A stretch of 9,168 bases of DNA from an uncultured Clostridia bacterium (lineage in GTDB: Bacteria > Bacillota > Clostridia > Oscillospirales > Oscillospiraceae), in the NCBI GenBank assembly GCA_937907975.1, contig CALEQS010000043.1:1-9168 (forward strand). Direction: 5' to 3'. Below are positions 1 through 6,219 of this stretch, piece by piece; the stretch's first letter is position 1; every line of letters begins with the position of its first letter. The position numbers and the translations under genes were made by a program. The notes beneath the pieces were generated by a model. It did no database searches and was not told where the DNA came from. It worked only from the letters and a program-made list of their open reading frames with translations.

Positions 1-2
1 AG

Positions 3-491
3 GCCGCCGGAGCGGATGCCATCGCCGTCCATGGCCGCACCCGGGCGCAGATGTACGCGGGCAAGGCAGACTGGGACATCATCCGACTGGTCAAGCAGGC
101 CGTCAGCATACCGGTCATCGCCAACGGCGACATCGCCGAGCCGGAGGACGCCCGCCACATCCTCCACTACACCGGCGCGGACATGGCTATGATCGGCCGG
201 GGCTGTTTCGGCAATCCGTGGCTGTTCACCGGGGCGAAAGCCGCCATCGAAGGACGGGAGATCCCGCCCCTGCCGCCGCTGGCCCAGCGCTGTGACACGG
301 CGGTGCGCCAGTTTGAGCTGGCCCGGCAGAACAAGGGCGAGAAGATCGCCTGTCTGGAGGCCAGAAAGCACTATGCCTGGTACCTGAAGGGCGTGCCCTA
401 CGCCGGGTACTGGAAGAAAGAGATCTGCCAGATCCAGACCATGGAGGACATCTACCGGGTCACTGAGGGGATCAAGAACGATTTAGGGTAA
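3..491 (+). CDS. dusB: tRNA-dihydrouridine synthase, DusB type (C-terminal part, 5' end outside window)
   Basis: FMN enzyme that uses NADPH to reduce specific uridines in tRNA to dihydrouridine in the cytoplasm. The frame is open from base 3, so the gene starts before the window; 162 residues are visible, about half of the usual 320 or so. Seen: the HGRTR signature followed by YAGKADW, then IPVIANGDI and GADMAMIGRGCFGNPW, which form the FMN-phosphate-binding end of the TIM barrel. After that comes the small helical tRNA-binding domain with RKHYAWYLKG. The catalytic Cys lies upstream and is not visible. The internal ATG at 51 lies within the conserved barrel and is not a start. The gene ends at TAA 489-491 and is followed by a hairpin-rich intergenic region. 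Family assignment is firm; DusB rather than another Dus subgroup is inferred from the motif wording. Confidence 0.93.
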   Translation, partial: AAGADAIAVHGRTRAQMYAGKADWDIIRLVKQAVSIPVIANGDIAEPEDARHILHYTGADMAMIGRGCFGNPWLFTGAKAAIEGREIPPLPPLAQRCDTAVRQFELARQNKGEKIACLEARKHYAWYLKGVPYAGYWKKEICQIQTMEDIYRVTEGIKNDLG

Positions 492-535
492 ATTTCAATT
501 TATCAGAAAAATGAAAGGGCTTTTCCCTGATGGGG

Positions 536-692
536 GAGCGGTCACCGAAGGTGACCGCTCAGAGGCGGTTTTAGGCTGACTGACCTCTCATCGCCACCTC
601 ATCCGGCCCTTTGGGCCACCTTCCGACCCTTTTGTCTGCTTCGCAGACATTTCCCCACACTGTGGGGAATCACCCCTCAAGGGGAAGGCTTT
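536..692. repeat. Cluster of five small hairpins in intergenic DNA, probable dispersed repeat element
   Basis: The gap between dusB and the sigma-factor gene holds no gene but a series of inverted repeats. Seen: a perfect 11-bp stem 536-546/550-560 with a 3-base loop; 605-609/613-617; 634-639/643-648 around TTC; 651-659/661-669, nearly loopless, TTCCCCACA against its complement; and 673-676/681-684, followed by AAGGCTTT. Strings such as GACCTCTCA, CACCTTCC and AAGGGGAAGGCTTT resemble, from memory, short repetitive intergenic elements abundant in Faecalibacterium and relatives; that link is recall, not a search. No clean U-tract follows the first stem, so a terminator role for dusB is possible but not shown. 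No promoter for the sigma-factor gene was recognised here. Confidence 0.55.
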
Positions 693-729
693 ATGGGGGG
701 TGTGTGCCCCACAAAAGCGAGGTGTATCT

Positions 730-1332
730 ATGCGGACCGATGACCGAACCGAGGAACAGATTCTCGTGATGCGCGCCCAGCGGGGAGAGCAGGACGCGTT
801 CCGGGTACTGGTGGAGCGCTACCAGAAGCTCGTCTACACGCTGGCCCTGCGGATGCTGAATGTGCCCGCCGATGCGGAGGACGCCGCCCAGGAGGCCTTC
901 CTCTCCGCCTGGAAGGCCCTGCCCCGCTTCCGCATGGACGCGAAGTTTTCCACATGGCTGTACCGGCTGACGGTGAATGCCGCCACCGATGTGCTGCGCA
1001 GGCGCCAGAAGGAGCCGGACAGTTTCGATGCCGCGGAGCACCCGGTGCAGGCGGCGGACAGCGCCGACACCCCGGAGGAGGCCGCCCAGCGCGCAGAGCG
1101 CCGGGCGATGGTGCGCCGCGCCATCGGTGCGCTCTCCGAAAACCACCGCCAGATCCTGCTGCTGCGGGAGGTCACCGGCCTGAGCTACGAGGAGATCGGC
1201 GCGGCACTGGAGCTGTCACTAGGCACGGTGCGTTCCCGGCTGGCCCGGGCGCGGAAAGAATTGCGGGAAGAACTGCTGGCAGAGGGGAACTATTTTGATC
1301 TTCCGCCGTCTAAAGGAGAGAAAGGCAGGTGA
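730..1332 (+). CDS. ECF-type RNA polymerase sigma factor (sigma-70 family)
   Basis: A 200-residue extracytoplasmic-function sigma factor that would direct RNA polymerase to a small stress or envelope regulon. Seen: region 2 at about residues 21-92 (AFRVLVERYQKLVY, then DAEDAAQEAFLSAWKAL and FSTWLYRLTVNAATD), an acidic and alanine-rich linker, and region 4 at about 130-185 (LSENHRQILLLREVTGLSYEEIG followed by GTVRSRLARARKELRE, the helix-turn-helix). There is no region 1.1 or 3. I chose ATG 730 because AGGTG lies 5 bases upstream and the protein then starts just before region 2; a GTG at 700 in the same frame would add ten unconserved residues. The stop overlaps the GTG start of the next gene (GTGA, 1329-1332), which encodes its likely anti-sigma factor. 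Such pairs usually control their own promoter, but I could not identify one upstream. The exact ECF group and the inducing signal are unknown. Confidence 0.92.
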   Translation: MRTDDRTEEQILVMRAQRGEQDAFRVLVERYQKLVYTLALRMLNVPADAEDAAQEAFLSAWKALPRFRMDAKFSTWLYRLTVNAATDVLRRRQKEPDSFDAAEHPVQAADSADTPEEAAQRAERRAMVRRAIGALSENHRQILLLREVTGLSYEEIGAALELSLGTVRSRLARARKELREELLAEGNYFDLPPSKGEKGR

Positions 1333-2060
1333 GTGCGTTGGCAAATTGCAGTGAATACTGGGAATTGATCTCCGCGTCGCTGGACGGCGTACTCACGCCG
1401 GAGGAGCAGGAAAAGCTGGACGCCCATCTGAGTGAGTGCCCGGACTGCCGGGCCATGTGGGAGCAGCTGTCCGCGCTGGAGCCGGAGTTCATGGAGCTGT
1501 CGGAGCCCTCAGAGGGCTTTGCCGACCGGGTGCTGGCGGCAGCGGAAACCCTTGAGCAGGACATCCCGTTCACAAACCTGCCTCAGGATCGAAAGCCCGG
1601 AAAGGAGAACTGGAAGCGCGTGAATGCGTGGTGGAAGCCCATCGGCATCATTGCCGCCTGCTGCGTGTTCGTGCTGGGCGGCGGCTGGTTCGTCACCCAT
1701 ATGTGGAGTGCAGGCAGCGCGGCTCCCAGTGAGACCGCCCAGGCCACAGGAAAGGCGGAAGAGTACAGCGCTGCAGCCGGAGCGGACGACGCCGCAACTC
1801 TCCCCGATCTGGATGAAGCCCGGCCGGTGGTGACTGCTCAGCTGACGCTGGACGGAAAAACCTATGTTCAGAGCAGCACTGCCGCCGAACTGCCGGACAG
1901 CTTCACCCCGGAAGGAGAGCTGACCGAGGAGCAGGCCGGAAACAGCGGCATGGCGGGCCATTCCTACTTCACCAGCCCGGGGGAGCCCGGAACGTGCTGG
2001 GTGGAGGACTTCGATGCCGACGGTGAGCCGTACTATCAGGTCTGGACTGTGGAAAATTAA
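1329..2060 (+). CDS. Zinc-finger anti-sigma factor with one membrane segment
   Basis: A 243-residue protein, most likely the membrane-bound partner that holds the preceding ECF sigma factor inactive. Seen: an N-terminal ZAS-type domain with H33-x3-C37-x2-C40 (AHLSECPDC); a linker; one hydrophobic segment at about 104-123 (PIGIIAACC...GGGWFV); and an Ala/Glu-rich then acidic outer domain of about 120 residues ending DADGEPYYQVW. With the N terminus in the cytoplasm, the C-terminal part would lie outside the membrane and could be the sensor. The GTG start at 1329 overlaps the sigma stop, and AAAGGAG at 1312-1318 sits 10 bases upstream, so translation is probably coupled. The outer domain matches nothing I recognise. 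The gene ends directly before a strong terminator. The anti-sigma role rests on the ZAS motif, topology and gene order, and is well supported; the signal is unknown. Confidence 0.88.
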   Translation: MSALANCSEYWELISASLDGVLTPEEQEKLDAHLSECPDCRAMWEQLSALEPEFMELSEPSEGFADRVLAAAETLEQDIPFTNLPQDRKPGKENWKRVNAWWKPIGIIAACCVFVLGGGWFVTHMWSAGSAAPSETAQATGKAEEYSAAAGADDAATLPDLDEARPVVTAQLTLDGKTYVQSSTAAELPDSFTPEGELTEEQAGNSGMAGHSYFTSPGEPGTCWVEDFDADGEPYYQVWTVEN

Positions 2061-2062
2061 GC

Positions 2063-2113
2063 GCAAAAAATTCCGGTGGAGACTATCTTTTGGTCTCCAC
2101 CGGAATTTTTTGC
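2063..2113. terminator. Bidirectional intrinsic terminator with perfect 21-bp stem
   Basis: Bases 2063-2083 are exactly complementary to 2093-2113 around a 9-base loop. The stem core is GC-rich (CCGGTGGAGAC) and carries six A on the left and six T on the right. Either strand therefore gives a hairpin followed by a U-run. It lies between the convergent anti-sigma and acetyltransferase genes and can stop both. Confidence 0.93.
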
Positions 2114-2128
2114 TATCAGCGCCCAGGT

Positions 2129-2620
2129 TTAATTTTTCAGCTCTGCCAGCTGATAGGCCATCCGCTCCCCGCCGTCGGGCGGGTTCACGATCCCGCAGTA
2201 TACAAAGCCGTGCTTTTCCAGCAGATGCTGCATGATGCGGTTGTCCGCGTGGGTGTCCGCCCGCAGATCGGGGGCACTTTTCCGGCAGAAGTCCATGCAC
2301 TCCTCAAAGATGCCCCGGTGCACGCCATCCCCCGCCAGGCGGTGAATGGTGCCGTAGGGGCCGTCCCTCAGCCACGCGCCGTCCCTGATTACGGCGTAGC
2401 CCGCGTCCTCCCCCAATGCCAGCACAAATGCGCCGCAGACCATGCCGCCGCGCTCGACCACATAGAGCGACGCCCGCTCCATATCCCCCTCCAGCAGCTC
2501 CTGACCCGGATAGGTCTCCGGCCACTGGTTCGGATTGCCCGAACGAGCCATATAGGCCCGGGCGATAGCGTAGAGCTCCAGGATACGGGGCAGATCCCCC
2601 GGTTTTGCCAGTCTCACCAT
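2129..2620 (-). CDS. GNAT-family N-acetyltransferase
   Basis: A 163-residue cytoplasmic enzyme predicted to move an acetyl group from acetyl-CoA to an amine; the substrate cannot be read from the sequence. Seen: VRLAKPGDLPRILELYAIARAYM at the N terminus, GNPNQWPETYP at about 28-38, a central strand pair with YVVERGGMVCGAF, the GDGVHRGIFEECMDF acetyl-CoA-binding loop and helix at about 97-111, and the C-terminal DTHADN (122-127), LLEKHGF and YCGIV. This wording matches a group of short GNAT proteins common in Firmicutes, usually annotated only as GNAT. The ATG has a purine-rich AAAGGGGG element upstream on the minus strand and a clear promoter at 2648-2676. It is the only minus-strand gene here, a single-gene unit between a shared terminator and a divergent promoter. 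Base composition is like its neighbours. Confidence 0.9.
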   Translation of the reverse strand: MVRLAKPGDLPRILELYAIARAYMARSGNPNQWPETYPGQELLEGDMERASLYVVERGGMVCGAFVLALGEDAGYAVIRDGAWLRDGPYGTIHRLAGDGVHRGIFEECMDFCRKSAPDLRADTHADNRIMQHLLEKHGFVYCGIVNPPDGGERMAYQLAELKN

Positions 2621-2647
2621 AAAAACTGCCCCCTTTCAGACCGGACT

Positions 2648-2676
2648 ATCATACTCCGATCCCACCACATTGGCAA
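2648..2676 (-). promoter_or_regulatory. Sigma-A-type promoter for the acetyltransferase gene
   Basis: On the minus strand, TTGCCA (2671-2676) and TATGAT (2648-2653) are separated by 17 bases. Both boxes are one base from consensus. The -10 lies 28 bases upstream of the ATG, leaving a short leader with the ribosome binding site. Confidence 0.75.
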
Positions 2677-2685
2677 GCCGCGCCC

Positions 2686-2713
2686 TTGCGAAATTGGGCA
2701 CAGTCTGTATAAT
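2686..2713 (+). promoter_or_regulatory. Sigma-A-type promoter for the histidine phosphatase gene
   Basis: TTGCGA (2686-2691) and a perfect TATAAT (2708-2713) are separated by 16 bases. The start codon at 2755 lies 41 bases beyond the -10. It stands back to back with the minus-strand promoter, with only 9 bases between the two -35 boxes. Confidence 0.72.
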
Positions 2714-2754
2714 ATAAGGTAAAGTATCGTTTCTTTCTGAAAGGGAATTCATTT

Positions 2755-3348
2755 ATGCACATTTATCTCATGCGCCACGGCCAGACGGACTGGAACATCG
2801 TCCACCGGATGCAGGGCCGCAGCGACATTCCGCTGAACGCCACGGGGCTGAAGCAGGCCAGAGCCGCCGCCCACGGCATGGACGAGCTGCCTATTGACCG
2901 CATTCTGACCAGTCCCCTGCGCCGGGCGCGCCAGACCGCCCAGGCGGTGGCCGCGGGCCGGGGCGTGCCGGTTCTGGTGGAGGACGACATCATTGAAATG
3001 GCCTTTGGCGAGCTGGAGGGCCAGCTGCTCAGCGATTTTCCCGCCTGCGAGTGCATTTTCTCCGACCCGGAGCACTATGTGCCGCTGGAGGGCGGAGAGA
3101 CCTACGCTCAGCTGGACGCACGGTGCAAAAAACTGCTGGAGGAGATCCTCCCGCCGCTGGAAGGGCGCTTCCACGATGTGGTTCTGGTCAGCCACGGGGC
3201 CTTTATCCGGGGCGTGGTGCGCCGGGTGCTGGATCTGCCGCTGAAGGACTTCTGGAGCGCGCCGCCCCAGCCCAACTGCTCCTGCACCGTGCTGGAGCTG
3301 ACGGACGGCGTCTGCACCCTCGTCGAAGAGGGGCGCGTTTACGGCTGA
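2755..3348 (+). CDS. Histidine phosphatase family protein (phosphoglycerate mutase-like)
   Basis: A 197-residue cytoplasmic enzyme of the branch-1 histidine phosphatase family, which uses a phosphohistidine intermediate to hydrolyse or move phosphate on small molecules. Seen: LMRHGQTDWN with R7 and catalytic H8, SPLRRARQTA (about 53-62) with the second phosphate-binding Arg, the acid E81 in IIEMAFGELEG, and VSHGAFIR with the second His at 147. All key residues are present and the length is normal. The substrate could be a phosphosugar, alpha-ribazole phosphate (CobC-like) or phosphoglycerate; no cobalamin or glycolysis genes adjoin it, so I leave it open. The ATG has AAAGGG 9 bases upstream and its own promoter. 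A weak 8-bp hairpin follows the stop. Confidence 0.92.
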   Translation: MHIYLMRHGQTDWNIVHRMQGRSDIPLNATGLKQARAAAHGMDELPIDRILTSPLRRARQTAQAVAAGRGVPVLVEDDIIEMAFGELEGQLLSDFPACECIFSDPEHYVPLEGGETYAQLDARCKKLLEEILPPLEGRFHDVVLVSHGAFIRGVVRRVLDLPLKDFWSAPPQPNCSCTVLELTDGVCTLVEEGRVYG

Positions 3349-3355
3349 TCGCGGC

Positions 3356-3375
3356 GGAAAAGCCGTTGCTTTTCC
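3356..3375. other. Short hairpin overlapping the next promoter
   Basis: GGAAAAGC (3356-3363) pairs with GCTTTTCC (3368-3375) around a 4-base loop, just after the phosphatase stop codon. It overlaps the -35 box of the next gene. The U-run sits inside the stem rather than after it, so it is at best a weak terminator for the upstream gene. Confidence 0.4.
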
Positions 3376-3393
3376 CTCCCGTTATGGTATACT
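3366..3393 (+). promoter_or_regulatory. Extended -10 sigma-A promoter for the SecB-like gene
   Basis: TTGCTT (3366-3371), a 16-base spacer and TATACT (3388-3393). The -10 is preceded by TGG (3385-3387), giving the extended TGn element. The start codon lies 35 bases beyond, with a perfect AAGGAGG at 3414-3420. Confidence 0.75.
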
Positions 3394-3428
3394 GAATACA
3401 AATCAAAGCAATTAAGGAGGCCTTTTCC

Positions 3429-3875
3429 ATGCCCACCGTCACTCTCATCAATCAGCGCGTGCGCGAAGTGCACTTTGTGAACCATATCGACAAATCCGGC
3501 CAGATCCAGCTGGCCAGCAGCTTCAACTTCCACGTCAACTACTCCAACGACAACAAGCAGTGCGTGGCCAAGCTCTACCAGAGCGCCCAGATGAAGGACG
3601 ATCCCGACCAGTTCTTCACCTCCGCCGAGATCATCGGCGTATTCAACCTGGAGGGCGTTGTGGACGAGGAGAGCAAAAAGGATGCCCACGTCCAGTGCTA
3701 TGACCAGCTCTTCCCCTTCCTGCAGAGCACCATCACCCAGCTGGCCACTGCTTCCGGTATGCCCGGTTTCCTGATGCGGAAAAATCCCATGAAGCGTGAA
3801 AACATCACCTTCGCCAAGGGCGGCGCACCCAAGGAGGACAAGCCCGAGCAGCCCATGACCCTGCCCATCGTATGA
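3429..3875 (+). CDS. SecB-like protein (possible protein-export chaperone)
   Basis: A 148-residue soluble protein with no signal peptide or membrane segment. Its pattern matches the SecB fold: an N-terminal strand region (about 10-50, ASSFNFHVNYSNDNKQCVAKLYQ), FFTSAEIIGVFNLEG at about 62-76 (compare the GIF segment of SecB), and LFPFLQSTITQLATASGMPGF at about 94-114 (compare the FPYARE helix and G-x-FP). It then has NPMKRENITF and a polar tail. SecB-family proteins keep preproteins unfolded for SecA, and related forms act as chaperones in toxin-antitoxin systems; neither role is shown here and no toxin-antitoxin genes adjoin it. It is a single-gene unit with an extended -10 promoter, an ideal ribosome binding site 8 bases from the ATG and a strong terminator, which suggests high expression. 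SecB membership is inferred from recalled motifs and is the main uncertainty. Confidence 0.62.
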   Translation: MPTVTLINQRVREVHFVNHIDKSGQIQLASSFNFHVNYSNDNKQCVAKLYQSAQMKDDPDQFFTSAEIIGVFNLEGVVDEESKKDAHVQCYDQLFPFLQSTITQLATASGMPGFLMRKNPMKRENITFAKGGAPKEDKPEQPMTLPIV

Positions 3876-3885
3876 TATTTTCATG

Positions 3886-3922
3886 AAAATCGGCGCTTCT
3901 GGAATCAGAAGCGCCGATTTTT
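3886..3922 (+). terminator. Intrinsic terminator after the SecB-like gene
   Basis: A 16-bp perfect stem, 3886-3901 with 3906-3921, around loop GAAT, ending in five T. The left arm starts with four A, so it could also work from the other strand. It begins 10 bases after the stop codon. Confidence 0.92.
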
Positions 3923-3929
3923 GTTCTGC

Positions 3930-3958
3930 TTGGATTTCGTGAATGAGTATGATACAAT
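3930..3958 (+). promoter_or_regulatory. Extended -10 sigma-A promoter for the pyrophosphatase gene
   Basis: TTGGAT (3930-3935), a 17-base spacer and TACAAT (3953-3958), preceded by TGA (3950-3952) as an extended -10 element. It lies just after the SecB-like terminator and 47 bases before the start codon. Confidence 0.7.
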
Positions 3959-4005
3959 GGACAAAGCTGCAATAAAACTACTGTTCCGACAGGGAGGATC
4001 ACAGC

Positions 4006-5673
4006 ATGACCGAGCTGGATAACAATGTACAGAAAGTGGTCGTGATCGGCCACACCAACCCGGATACCGACTCCATCTGCGCGGCCATCGCTTACGCGGA
4101 GCTGAAAAACCGCACCTCCGATCTGGTGTGCGAGCCCCGCCGGGCGGGCAAGCTGAACGCGGAGACCAGCTATGTGCTCCAGCGCTTCGGCGTCCCCGTG
4201 CCCCGGATGTGCACCGATGTGAACCCAAAGGTGCGCAATGTGGATTACCGCCGCATCGACAGCATCTCCCGGGACACCAGCATGCGGGCGGCGTGGGAGA
4301 TCATGCGCGACCAGCAGATCGACACGCTGGCCGTGGTGGACGGCGCCCGGGAGCTGGAGGGCCTCATCACGGTGAAGGGCATCGCCATGGCCAACATGGA
4401 CGTGTTCGACAACCGGGTGCTGGCCAAGAGCCGCACCACCTACCGCAACATCCTCAGCACCCTGAACGGCACCATGCTGGTGGGCAGTGAGGATGGCGTG
4501 TGCGACGAGCGGGCCCGGGTCATCATTGGTGCGGCCAGCCCGGAGCTGCTGGAGAACACCATTCAGAGCGGCGACATCGTCATTCTCTCCAACCGCTACG
4601 AGAGCCAGCTCTGCGCCATCGAGATGGAGGCCAGCCTCATCATCGTCTGCCAGGGGGCCAAAGTGGGCAGGACCATCGTCAAACTGGCCGAGGAAAACGG
4701 CGTAGCCATCATGAGCGTCCCCTGCGACACCTACGCCGCCGGCAAGCTCATCAGCCAGTGCGCCCCCATCGGCTACTTCATGGACACGGAGGACCTGCTG
4801 AAATTCACCCTGCTCACCACTGTGGACGACGCCATCGGCGTCATGGCCAAGGTGCGCCACCGCTACTTCCCCATTCTGGACGAGGAGGGCAAATACTGCG
4901 GTATGCTCTCCCGCCGGAACATTCTGTCCCTCCAGAAGCGGCGCATCATTCTGGTGGACCACAACGAGAGTACCCAGGCCGTGGAGGGCTTTAAGCAGTC
5001 CGAGATTCTGGAGATCATCGACCACCACCGCATCGGCAGTCTGGAGACCGCGGGGCCGGTCTATTTCCGCAATCAGCCCGTGGGCAGCACCTGCACCATC
5101 ATCGCCCAGATGTATCAGGAGGCGGCGGTGGACATCCCCGCCCCCATCGCCGGACTGATGCTCAGCGCCATCCTGTCCGACACGCTGAAATTCAGCAGCC
5201 CCACCTGCACGCCTCTTGACCGCCGGGTGGCCGAAACGCTGGCAAAGATCGCCGGCGTGGACATCGACCGCTACGCCGGTGAGATGTTCGAGGCCGGTGA
5301 ACGGCTGGACGGCAAGAGTGCCGAGGACGTGTTCATGCAGGATTTCAAGATCTTCATGTGCGGCGACGCCCGCTTCGGCGTGGCCCAGGGCAACTTCCTG
5401 ACCCGCTCCAATCTGGACGCCGCCCGGAAGCTGCTGGAGGACTATCTGCCCGAGGCACTGGTGCGTCAGAACGTGGAGGATGTCTATGTCCTGCTCACCG
5501 ATATTCAGGCCAGCGAAAGCGTGGTCATCTGCTGCGGCACTCACGCCGCCCGCATTCTTCAGGACGCCTTCGACACCGCCCCTGCCGCCGACGGCACCAC
5601 CCTGCTCCCCGGCGTCGTCAGCCGAAAAAAGCAGTTCATCCCAAAGGTGATGGATGCGTATCAGCAGCTGTGA
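4006..5673 (+). CDS. ppaC: Family II manganese-dependent inorganic pyrophosphatase with CBS and DRTGG domains
   Basis: A 555-residue cytoplasmic enzyme that splits pyrophosphate into two phosphates, pulling biosynthesis forward. The symbol is given by family; ordinary PpaC has about 310 residues, and the extra length here is an inserted regulatory block. Seen: the first DHH motif IGHTNPDTDS with metal ligands H16, D20 and D22; CBS1 at about 75-130; a DRTGG-type domain at about 155-262; CBS2 at about 263-312 (RYFPILDEEGKYCGMLSRRN); then VDHNE with D318, DHH at 339-341, and the C-terminal DHHA2 domain with GSTCTIIAQ and substrate-binding SRKKQ (539-543). In characterised CBS-pyrophosphatases, AMP and ADP inhibit while ATP and diadenosine polyphosphates activate; the same control is inferred here. 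The ribosome binding site AGGGAGG lies 8 bases upstream and there is an own promoter. The following CBS gene may be co-transcribed. All key catalytic residues are intact. Confidence 0.95.
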   Translation: MTELDNNVQKVVVIGHTNPDTDSICAAIAYAELKNRTSDLVCEPRRAGKLNAETSYVLQRFGVPVPRMCTDVNPKVRNVDYRRIDSISRDTSMRAAWEIMRDQQIDTLAVVDGARELEGLITVKGIAMANMDVFDNRVLAKSRTTYRNILSTLNGTMLVGSEDGVCDERARVIIGAASPELLENTIQSGDIVILSNRYESQLCAIEMEASLIIVCQGAKVGRTIVKLAEENGVAIMSVPCDTYAAGKLISQCAPIGYFMDTEDLLKFTLLTTVDDAIGVMAKVRHRYFPILDEEGKYCGMLSRRNILSLQKRRIILVDHNESTQAVEGFKQSEILEIIDHHRIGSLETAGPVYFRNQPVGSTCTIIAQMYQEAAVDIPAPIAGLMLSAILSDTLKFSSPTCTPLDRRVAETLAKIAGVDIDRYAGEMFEAGERLDGKSAEDVFMQDFKIFMCGDARFGVAQGNFLTRSNLDAARKLLEDYLPEALVRQNVEDVYVLLTDIQASESVVICCGTHAARILQDAFDTAPAADGTTLLPGVVSRKKQFIPKVMDAYQQL

Positions 5674-5679
5674 GCCATA

Positions 5680-5703
5680 AGATCCTTCGTTCTCAGAATG
5701 AAA
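5680..5703. repeat. Possible remnant of a dispersed intergenic repeat
   Basis: The stretch AAGATCCTTCGTTCTCAGAA and the next few bases form an imperfect palindrome (TTCGTTCT against AGAATGAA). The wording resembles, from memory, the GATCCTTCG...CTCAGGATGA repeats scattered between genes in many Clostridia. Only one short copy is present, so this is tentative. Confidence 0.35.
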
Positions 5704-5718
5704 TAGAGATATAAAATC

Positions 5719-5752
5719 TGGCATTTCCCCGCCCTCCGGCGGGGAAATGCCA
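5719..5752. other. 15-bp hairpin between pyrophosphatase and CBS gene
   Basis: Bases 5719-5733 pair perfectly with 5738-5752 around loop CTCC; the inner half is very GC-rich. On the plus strand no U-run follows, so it is not a standard terminator for the pyrophosphatase gene. It ends 21 bases before the next start codon and so would lie in the leader or intercistronic part of the CBS-gene mRNA. A weak possible -10 (TATAAA, 5710-5715) precedes it, without a convincing -35. Confidence 0.6.
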
Positions 5753-5773
5753 TGAAACAGGAGACATATCCTA

Positions 5774-6205
5774 ATGAATATCGTCAAGATCATGACCCCG
5801 AAATATTCCACCGCCTGTCTGCAGGAGACCAGCACCGTCCGTCAGGGGCTGGAGCTGATGCGCAGCCGGGGCTACACCGCCATTCCCGTGCTGAACAAGG
5901 ATGGCCGCTATCTGGGCAGCGTCACCGAGGGCGACTTCCTGCGCCACATGATGCAGGTGGGCACCACCGAGCTCAAGGAGCACGAAAAATACCGGGTGGG
6001 CTCCATCTTCCGCCCGGACTTCTGCCCCGCGCTGGATATTCAGGCCAGCGAGACCGACGTGATCGACGCCGTCCTCCAGCAGAACTTTGTCCCCATCGTG
6101 GACGACCGGGGCTGCCTGTGCGGCATTGTCACCCGCCGCTCCGTCATCCTCTATCTGGCCGAAAAGGACGGCTGGAAGAGCGCGGAAACAGCGGTAAACG
6201 AATAA
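5774..6205 (+). CDS. Stand-alone tandem CBS-domain protein
   Basis: A 143-residue cytoplasmic protein made of two CBS domains, a Bateman module that binds adenine nucleotides or related ligands and has no catalytic part. Seen: CBS1 at about 3-60 (IMTPKYSTACLQETSTV, GYTAIPVLNKDGRYLGSVTEGDFL) and CBS2 at about 76-130 (FRPDFCPALDIQASETDVID, NFVPIVDDRGCLCGIVTRRSVI). Size, the GYTAIPVL string and the C-terminal TRR (120-122) recall DarB/CbpB (YkuL) of Bacillus and Listeria, which bind cyclic di-AMP and act on other proteins; this likeness is from memory. The ATG at 5774 has AGGAGA 9 bases upstream. An earlier ATG at 5752 is in another frame. It sits 100 bases after a CBS-containing pyrophosphatase and may share its transcript. 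The ligand and partner are unknown. Confidence 0.88.
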   Translation: MNIVKIMTPKYSTACLQETSTVRQGLELMRSRGYTAIPVLNKDGRYLGSVTEGDFLRHMMQVGTTELKEHEKYRVGSIFRPDFCPALDIQASETDVIDAVLQQNFVPIVDDRGCLCGIVTRRSVILYLAEKDGWKSAETAVNE

Positions 6206-6219
6206 CTCAGGACCTCTCA

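Noticed and set aside
536..560. First hairpin as a dusB terminator
   Set aside because: The stem is perfect but AGAGGCGG intervenes before a run of only four T, so a standard terminator cannot be claimed.
700..729. GTG at 700 as sigma-factor start
   Set aside because: The ten extra residues are not sigma-like, and ATG 730 has the better-placed AGGTG site.
1509..2300. 263-codon minus-strand open frame
   Set aside because: It crosses the strong terminator and is antisense to the anti-sigma gene; it has no ribosome binding site or recognisable motif.
2090..2722. 210-codon plus-strand open frame
   Set aside because: It is antisense to the acetyltransferase and would run through the bidirectional terminator and both promoters; it has no known domain.
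3805..5835. 676-codon open frame on the minus strand
   Set aside because: It lies antisense to the pyrophosphatase, whose catalytic motifs are intact. It is rich in His, Gly, Ala and Val as expected for the complement of a GC-rich gene, and has no recognisable domain.
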